A stretch of 19,806 bases of DNA from CAZPGL01 sp964586175 (GTDB lineage: Bacteria > Actinomycetota > Acidimicrobiia > Acidimicrobiales > MedAcidi-G1), in contig CAZPGL010000037.1 of the NCBI GenBank assembly GCA_964586175.1, positions 1 to 19,806 of the forward strand. The letters run 5' to 3'. Positions 15,622-19,806 of this stretch are shown here, piece after piece. Position numbers and translations under genes: made by a program. Every line of letters starts with the position of its first letter. Position 1 is the stretch's first letter. The notes under the pieces were generated by a model. That model searched no databases. It was not told the origin of the DNA and saw nothing but the letters and a program-made list of their open reading frames with translations.

Positions 15622-17019
15622 ATGTCGACCCCCGTGGTGGTCGCCGTGGCCCCCGAATCGCCCGCTGAACGGGCCGGGGTCGTCGCCGGTGACCGCATCC
15701 TCACCATCAACGACCAGGTGCCTCGCGACGTCATCCAGTACCAGCTGCTGGTCGACGAGCCGTCCGTCGTCCTCGAGTTGGATTCGGGCGGGTTGCAGCG
15801 CGAGGTGGCCGTCGACAAGGCCGCCGGGGCGCCGCTCGGCGTCGAGGTCGACAGCGCCTTGTTCGACGAGGTCCGAACCTGCGACAACCACTGCGAGTTC
15901 TGCTTCATCTACCAACTGCCGCCGGGCATGCGCCGCAGCCTGTACGTCAAGGACGACGACTACCGGCTGTCGTTCCTGTACGGCAACTTCACCACCCTCA
16001 CCCGCTTTACCGAGGCCGACCTGGAGCGGGTGGTCACCGAGGGGCTCAGCCCGCTGTACGTGTCGATCCATGCCACCGATCCGGCGAAGCGCACCGAGAT
16101 GCTCCGCAACCGCCGGGGTGCGACCAGCCTGCGGTGGTTGCGGGCCCTGCTCGACCACGGGGTCACCGTGCACGGCCAGGTCGTGGTGTGCCCCGGCATC
16201 AACGACGGCGGCTGGCTCGAGGACACCCTGGCCGGGGTCGCCGAACGATTCCCCGAGTTGGCCAGCCTGTGCGTCGTGCCGCTCGGGGTGAGCCGCTACA
16301 CCACCGAGCCCCGAATGCGGCCCCACACGACGGCTGAGGCTGCGCTGGTCGTCGACACCGTCGAGGCCTGGCAGGAGCGGTTCGCCGCCCTCGTCGGCCA
16401 CCGGCTGGTGTTCGCTGCCGACGAGTACTACCTGCTGGCCGGCCGCCCTTTCCCGGCCGCCGACACCTATGAAGGGTTCGACATGCACGAAGACGGCATC
16501 GGCATGGCCCGGGCCTTCGAGTTGGAGTTCACGGGAGAAACGGACGAAGCCGTGTCAGGGCCGCGTCCCGGATTCTTCGCTTCCGTGGACGGTGCGCCCG
16601 CCGACGGCTACCGGACTCCCCGCACCGACGACACAGTGTCCTCGGGTACGCCGGTCCGGTTGGGCGTCCGACCCGACGCCTCGGTGGCGGTGCTGACCGG
16701 CACCCTGGGTGCACCCATCGTCGAACCGCTGGTCGCCTCGGTTGGCCGCGACGACGCCCGCGTCGTGCCCGTCGAGAACCGGTTCTTCGGCGGCAACGTC
16801 GGTGTCACCGGCCTGATGGTCGGCGACGATCTGGTGCGGGTGCTGGGCGAGCAGCCTGAAGGCCACCGCTACCTGCTGCCCGACGTGTGCCTGAGCGGAG
16901 GTCGATTCCTCGACGGCCTGACCCCCGCCGACCTTCCCCGTCCCGTGGAGGTGGTGGCCACCGACGGCGCAGCGCTGCGGCATGCATTGTCGGCCGGCGT
17001 CCCTGGAGGTCGTTCGTGA
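15622..17019 (+). CDS. DUF512 family radical-SAM-like Fe-S protein with N-terminal PDZ domain
   Basis: A 465-residue protein of uncharacterised function. Residues 1 to about 65 resemble a PDZ domain (SPAERAGVVAGDRILTIND). A radical-SAM-like core follows with Cys87, Cys91 and Cys94 in the CX3CX2C pattern CDNHCEFCFI, then the conserved LPPGMRRSLYVKDDDYRLSF and YVSIHATDP. The C-terminal part, with PLGVSRYT, ADEYYLLAGRP and the late FFGGNVGVTGLM and YLLPDVCLSGGRFLDG, is the DUF512 region. No signal peptide is present, so it should be cytosolic. The family is often found immediately upstream of der, as here: the stop overlaps the der GTG. The reaction and substrate are unknown; a role in ribosome assembly or RNA modification is only a guess from the neighbour. 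Confidence 0.88.
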   Translation: MSTPVVVAVAPESPAERAGVVAGDRILTINDQVPRDVIQYQLLVDEPSVVLELDSGGLQREVAVDKAAGAPLGVEVDSALFDEVRTCDNHCEFCFIYQLPPGMRRSLYVKDDDYRLSFLYGNFTTLTRFTEADLERVVTEGLSPLYVSIHATDPAKRTEMLRNRRGATSLRWLRALLDHGVTVHGQVVVCPGINDGGWLEDTLAGVAERFPELASLCVVPLGVSRYTTEPRMRPHTTAEAALVVDTVEAWQERFAALVGHRLVFAADEYYLLAGRPFPAADTYEGFDMHEDGIGMARAFELEFTGETDEAVSGPRPGFFASVDGAPADGYRTPRTDDTVSSGTPVRLGVRPDASVAVLTGTLGAPIVEPLVASVGRDDARVVPVENRFFGGNVGVTGLMVGDDLVRVLGEQPEGHRYLLPDVCLSGGRFLDGLTPADLPRPVEVVATDGAALRHALSAGVPGGRS

Positions 17020-18326
17020 ATCCCACCGTCGCCATCGTCGGGCGGCCCAACGTGGGCAAGTCGACGCTCATGAACCGCATCATCGGGCGCCGCGAGGCCA
17101 TCGTTGAGGAACGTCCCGGCGTCACCCGCGACCGCAAGGAGATCGAGGCCTTCTGGTTGGACCGAGCCTTCACCCTGATCGACACCGGCGGCTGGATGGC
17201 TGGCGGTGATTCCCTGGACGACAAGGTCAGCCGGCAGAGCGAGCAGGCCATCGCCGCGGCCGACGCCGTGCTGTTCGTGGTCGACGCCACCGTCGGCGTC
17301 ACCGAGGACGACGCCCGGGTGGCGGCCCTGCTGCGGGCTCGGGCCGATTCGGTGGTCGTGGTGGCCAACAAGGTCGACGACCGCAGCCACGAGGCCGCCA
17401 TCTGGGATCTGCTGGCGTTCGGGTTGGGTGAGCCGGCTCCGGTCAGCGCCCTGCACGGCCGGGGCACCGGCGACATGCTGGACCGCCTGATCGCCTTGCT
17501 TCCCGAGCCGGCCACCGAAGATCTGACGGCCGTCGAGGACGACCCCGAGGACGAACGGATCATGGCCGTCGCCCTGGTGGGGCGGCCCAATGTCGGCAAG
17601 TCGACGCTGTTCAACCGGCTCATCGGTGAGGAACGGGCGGTGGTCCACGACCGGCCCGGCACCACCCGCGACGCCGTCGACACCATCGTCGAGACCGAGC
17701 ACGGCCCGACCCGTTTCATCGACACCGCGGGCATGCGCCGCAAGGCCCGCATCGACGAGGACACCGAGTACTACTCGCTGGTCCGGGCGCTCAAGGCCGT
17801 CGACACCGCCGACGTGGCCCTGCTCGTCGTCGATGCCACTATCGGGGTCACCCACCAGGACCAGCGCCTCGCCGAGCGGGTCGATGCCGCCGGCTGTCCG
17901 ATCGTCGTGCTGCTCAACAAGTGGGATCTGGTCGATGCCGAGCAGCGGGCTGACGTCACCGAACAGGTGGGCGACAAGCTGCACTTCGTCGGGGAAGCAC
18001 CGGTGCTCAAGATCAGTGCCCTCACCGGCAAGAACGTGGGGCGGCTGTGGCCGGCACTGGCCGACACCCTGGAGGGGTACCGCACCCGCATCCCGACCCG
18101 GAGGGTCAACGACGTGGTGCGGGCCGCCCAGCAGGCCCATCCGGCACCCGGCGGGGCCCGCATCCTGTACGCCACCCAGGGGGCGACCGACCCGCCGACG
18201 TTCACCCTGTTCGCCAACCGTGAGGTGCCCCGCACATGGCTGCGGTACATCGAGAAACGGCTGCGCGAGGACCTGGGTCTCGGGTCCACACCGGTGAAGT
18301 TGCGGGTGCGTCGCCGCTCCGAATAG
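17016..18326 (+). CDS. der: Ribosome-associated GTPase Der (EngA)
   Basis: A 436-residue double GTPase essential for 50S ribosomal subunit assembly. G domain 1 has GRPNVGKST from residue 9, DTGGW and NKVD (in VVVANKVDD). G domain 2 has GRPNVGKST from residue 189, DTAGMRRK and NKWD (in VLLNKWDLVD). A C-terminal KH-like domain occupies the last 80 or so residues and ends with the basic GSTPVKLRVRRRSE, typical of the family. Length equals that of many bacterial Der proteins. The GTG is supported by a clear GGAGGT at 17005-17010 with 5-base spacing, and it overlaps the stop of the DUF512 gene. In-frame codons upstream belong to the overlapping reading of that gene and are not part of Der. Confidence 0.97.
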   Translation: MNPTVAIVGRPNVGKSTLMNRIIGRREAIVEERPGVTRDRKEIEAFWLDRAFTLIDTGGWMAGGDSLDDKVSRQSEQAIAAADAVLFVVDATVGVTEDDARVAALLRARADSVVVVANKVDDRSHEAAIWDLLAFGLGEPAPVSALHGRGTGDMLDRLIALLPEPATEDLTAVEDDPEDERIMAVALVGRPNVGKSTLFNRLIGEERAVVHDRPGTTRDAVDTIVETEHGPTRFIDTAGMRRKARIDEDTEYYSLVRALKAVDTADVALLVVDATIGVTHQDQRLAERVDAAGCPIVVLLNKWDLVDAEQRADVTEQVGDKLHFVGEAPVLKISALTGKNVGRLWPALADTLEGYRTRIPTRRVNDVVRAAQQAHPAPGGARILYATQGATDPPTFTLFANREVPRTWLRYIEKRLREDLGLGSTPVKLRVRRRSE

Positions 18327-18379
18327 CGGGGTCCGGCGGGCACTGAGTCGAAGCGCCGTTTCCGGTCGCCGCCTGCGGG

Positions 18380-18385
18380 TACGCT
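18380..18385 (+). promoter_or_regulatory. -10 box of a probable leaderless promoter for the phosphatase gene
   Basis: TACGCT is followed by 8 bases and the ATG at 18394. The 67-base gap after der contains no strong terminator. Confidence 0.45.
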
Positions 18386-18393
18386 GAGGGTCC

Positions 18394-19458
18394 ATGCGCA
18401 CCCCGGTTCTCACCGTCGTGGGCCTGATCTGTCTGGCCGCCACCCTCAGTTGGGCCCGTTCGTCGCGGCACCGCTACCGGTTGGTGCACCGCATCGATCC
18501 CGAGATGGCGCCCGATGCCTACACGCTGGCCTGGTCGCAGTTCCGCAAGGAGTTCCATTCGGCGCTGCTGTACGGCCTGTTGGCTCTAGGGCTGCTCCTC
18601 AACGCGTTCGCCGACGTCACCGCGGTGTTCGCCCTCGTCGCCATTCCGGCGGTGGTGTCGACGGCATGGGCCCGCAACGCGGTGCGCGAGGCCCGTCTGG
18701 CCCGCCAACGCATCGACATCGAGCGGCGAGCCCAGGAGGCCCTGGCCCAGGAGGAGCTGGCCCCCAAGGCGTGGGCGTCCCGTCTGGCCCCCGATGATCT
18801 GCCCGACTTCTCAGGTTTCGAGGTCGGCCGGGTGTACCAGGCCGGTACCGGGCTGATGGCCGGCGATTTCTTCGACGTCTTCCGGGCCGCCCCGACCCGG
18901 CTGGCCGCCGTCATCGGCGATGTGGCCGGGCACGGCATCGAGTCGTCCATCACCGCTTTCCAGGCCAAGTACCTGCTGCGCACGTTCCTACGGCAGTTCC
19001 GCGACCCGGCCCAGGCCCTCGAGGAACTGAACCGGCAGATGTCGGCCGTGGAACGTTCCGAGGAGTTCATCTCGCTGGTCGTGTTGGTGTTCGACACCGA
19101 GGCCGAGACCCTGCGGTACGCCTCGGCCGGCCACCCGGCCACCTTCTTGTTCCATGACCGTGAGGTGCGTCCGTTGCGGTCGACGGGCCCGCTGCTGATG
19201 CTGGATCCGACGGGCGGCTACTTCAGCCGTGAGATACCGCTGGGTCGGGACGACATGGCGCTCATGTACACCGACGGCCTGGTCGAGGCCCGTAGCGGCG
19301 ACGAGTTGTTCGGCGAGGACCGCATCGGCGACGCCCTGCGTCGCAACCCGGGCATCGCCCCCGACGTGCTGTGCAAGCAGCTGCTGGACGCGGCCAACGA
19401 CTTCAGTCAGGGCATCATCGAGGACGACGTCGCCATCCTGGCCATCCGCAAGAACTAG
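18394..19458 (+). CDS. Membrane-anchored PP2C-family (SpoIIE-type) protein phosphatase
   Basis: A 354-residue serine/threonine phosphatase of the SpoIIE/RsbU branch of PP2C. Hydrophobic stretches at about 5-20 and 56-92 suggest one N-terminal helix and a pair of helices, followed by a charged, probably coiled-coil linker (about 94-125, rich in Arg, Glu and Ala). The catalytic domain (about 140-352) shows GDFFDVF at 157-163, IGDVAGHGIESS at 174-185, ASAGHPA at 244-249, YTDGLVEAR at 292-300 and the final metal-site EDDVAILA at 343-350. Such enzymes usually dephosphorylate anti-sigma-factor antagonists, but no antagonist or kinase gene is nearby. No PAS, GAF or HAMP sensor is recognised, so the input is unknown. 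It starts its own unit, probably including the small gene downstream. Confidence 0.86.
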   Translation: MRTPVLTVVGLICLAATLSWARSSRHRYRLVHRIDPEMAPDAYTLAWSQFRKEFHSALLYGLLALGLLLNAFADVTAVFALVAIPAVVSTAWARNAVREARLARQRIDIERRAQEALAQEELAPKAWASRLAPDDLPDFSGFEVGRVYQAGTGLMAGDFFDVFRAAPTRLAAVIGDVAGHGIESSITAFQAKYLLRTFLRQFRDPAQALEELNRQMSAVERSEEFISLVVLVFDTEAETLRYASAGHPATFLFHDREVRPLRSTGPLLMLDPTGGYFSREIPLGRDDMALMYTDGLVEARSGDELFGEDRIGDALRRNPGIAPDVLCKQLLDAANDFSQGIIEDDVAILAIRKN

Positions 19459-19474
19459 GGGCCGGTGACGGGCC

Positions 19475-19687
19475 GTGCCGTGGTGCGAAGCGTGCGCCCG
19501 CTACCTGAGCCCCAACTCGGTGTCGGTGGTGGGCACATGCCCGAAGTGCGGCGAACGGGTGTCGGACGCTGATGGGCGACCGGCCGCCTCGCAGAAGGTG
19601 CCGTGGCACTTCTGGGTGTTCGTGGGGGCCGCCGTGGTCTACCTGGGGTGGCGGGTGGTGCAGGGGCTGGTCGAGTTGGTGACCTGA
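19475..19687 (+). CDS. Small zinc-ribbon protein with one membrane helix, unknown function
   Basis: A 70-residue protein I do not recognise as a named gene. The N-terminal half has two cysteine pairs, CEAC (residues 4-7) and CPKC (22-25), spaced as in a zinc ribbon. A short linker leads to HFWVFVGAAVVYLGWRVVQG (about 45-64), a probable transmembrane helix with the zinc finger likely on the cytosolic side. It begins at GTG 19475, 16 bases after the phosphatase stop, without a clear ribosome binding site; an internal start is unlikely because the cysteine pair is at residue 4. Cotranscription with the phosphatase is probable. The two conserved cysteine pairs and good coding character argue against a chance ORF. 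Confidence 0.65.
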   Translation: MPWCEACARYLSPNSVSVVGTCPKCGERVSDADGRPAASQKVPWHFWVFVGAAVVYLGWRVVQGLVELVT

Positions 19688-19716
19688 GCGGCGGCCCCGG
19701 TGCGGCGGCCGGCCGG

Positions 19717-19722
19717 TAGAGT
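19717..19722 (+). promoter_or_regulatory. -10 box for tRNA-Pro
   Basis: TAGAGT, preceded by GGCCGG, lies 13 bases before the mature 5' end of the tRNA, which would leave a 5' leader of about six bases for RNase P. It has the same CGGTAG context as the ispH, DUF512 and tyrA boxes. Confidence 0.5.
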
Positions 19723-19729
19723 GGCCGCT

Positions 19730-19745
19730 CCACAGCGGGCTGTGG
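19730..19745 (+). repeat. Palindrome across the tRNA-Pro 5' end
   Basis: CCACAGC at 19730-19736 and GCTGTGG at 19739-19745 are exact reverse complements separated by GG. As RNA, six pairs could close a CGGG tetraloop, joining the predicted 5' leader to the acceptor strand and positions 8-10 of the tRNA. Confidence 0.55.
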
Positions 19746-19806
19746 CGCAGCTTGGTTAGCGCGTCGGTCTGGGGGACCGAAGGTCGGAGGTTCGAATCCT
19801 CTCAGC
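19736..19806 (+). tRNA. tRNA-Pro(GGG), 3' end beyond the window
   Basis: The first 71 bases of a tRNA are present. The acceptor strand CGGGCTG pairs with CAGC plus the missing CCG, giving the C1-G72 pair characteristic of bacterial tRNA-Pro. The D stem is GCGC/GCGC around a loop with TTGGTT. The anticodon stem is TCGGT/ACCGA with loop CTGGGGG, giving anticodon GGG (reads CCC and CCU). The T arm is GGAGG, loop TTCGAAT, CCTCT. The window ends within the 3' acceptor strand, so the discriminator base and any encoded CCA cannot be seen. Confidence 0.93.

Noticed and set aside
15571..16488. Upstream extension of the ispH frame antisense to the DUF512 gene
   Set aside because: IspH similarity begins at the GTG at 15570, and the divergent gene is a clear protein on the other strand.
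18333..18361. Possible terminator after der (CGGCG ... CGCCG then TTT)
   Set aside because: The stem is five base pairs with a loop of about 15 bases and only three T residues follow, which is within chance at this GC content.
19736..19806. tRNA-Pro as an integration site for a mobile element
   Set aside because: No integrase, attachment-site duplication or atypical sequence is visible, and the downstream side is outside the window.

Overview
The window is a very GC-rich (roughly 70 percent by eye), tightly packed stretch of bacterial chromosome. Gene content and order match the actinobacterial tlyA-nadK-recN-pyrG-nudix ... scpA-scpB-rluB ... cmk ... der neighbourhood, which in Mycobacterium tuberculosis lies around Rv1692-Rv1713 (recalled, not searched). 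Unlike mycobacteria it also carries a DUF512 radical-SAM gene directly upstream of der, and it lacks several intervening mycobacterial genes. A deep-branching actinobacterium such as a member of Acidimicrobiia is my best guess; this is inference. There is no sign of phage, insertion sequence, CRISPR array or foreign DNA, and no gene-free stretch exceeds about 120 bases.

Layout. 1-656: end of a 2-oxoacid:ferredoxin oxidoreductase beta subunit. 683-3032: HAD phosphatase, tlyA rRNA methyltransferase and NAD kinase, joined by 4- and 1-base stop/start overlaps. 3097-4704: recN. 4757-7466: pyrG, an ADP-ribose pyrophosphatase-type Nudix hydrolase and an HD-domain protein. 7481-8461 (minus): trpS, converging on the HD gene. 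8582-10744: scpA, scpB and the pseudouridine synthase rluB. 10789-14533: a possible 12-codon leader ORF, then tyrA, aroA, cmk and an acyltransferase, mostly overlapping. 14530-15570 (minus): ispH, overlapping the acyltransferase stop. 15622-18326: DUF512 protein and der. 18394-19687: a membrane-anchored SpoIIE-type phosphatase and a 70-residue zinc-ribbon membrane protein. 19736 to the end: a tRNA-Pro(GGG) cut off by the window edge.

How it fits together. This is housekeeping: translation and RNA modification (tlyA, trpS, rluB, der, tRNA), chromosome maintenance (recN, scpAB), nucleotides and cofactors (nadK, pyrG, cmk, Nudix), aromatic amino acids (tyrA, aroA), membrane lipid (acyltransferase) and isoprenoids (ispH). 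No obviously new multigene system is present.

The most informative signals lie between the genes. Eight transcription units carry a TANNNT box ending 7-9 bases before the start codon, which is the signature of leaderless transcription; recN has a degenerate version and the tRNA has the box 13 bases upstream. Both divergent promoter pairs (trpS/scpA and ispH/DUF512) have dyad-symmetric sequence placed in equivalent register at the two promoters, suggesting shared operators. A 12-codon ORF appears to couple translation to tyrA, and a palindrome overlaps the 5' end of the tRNA.
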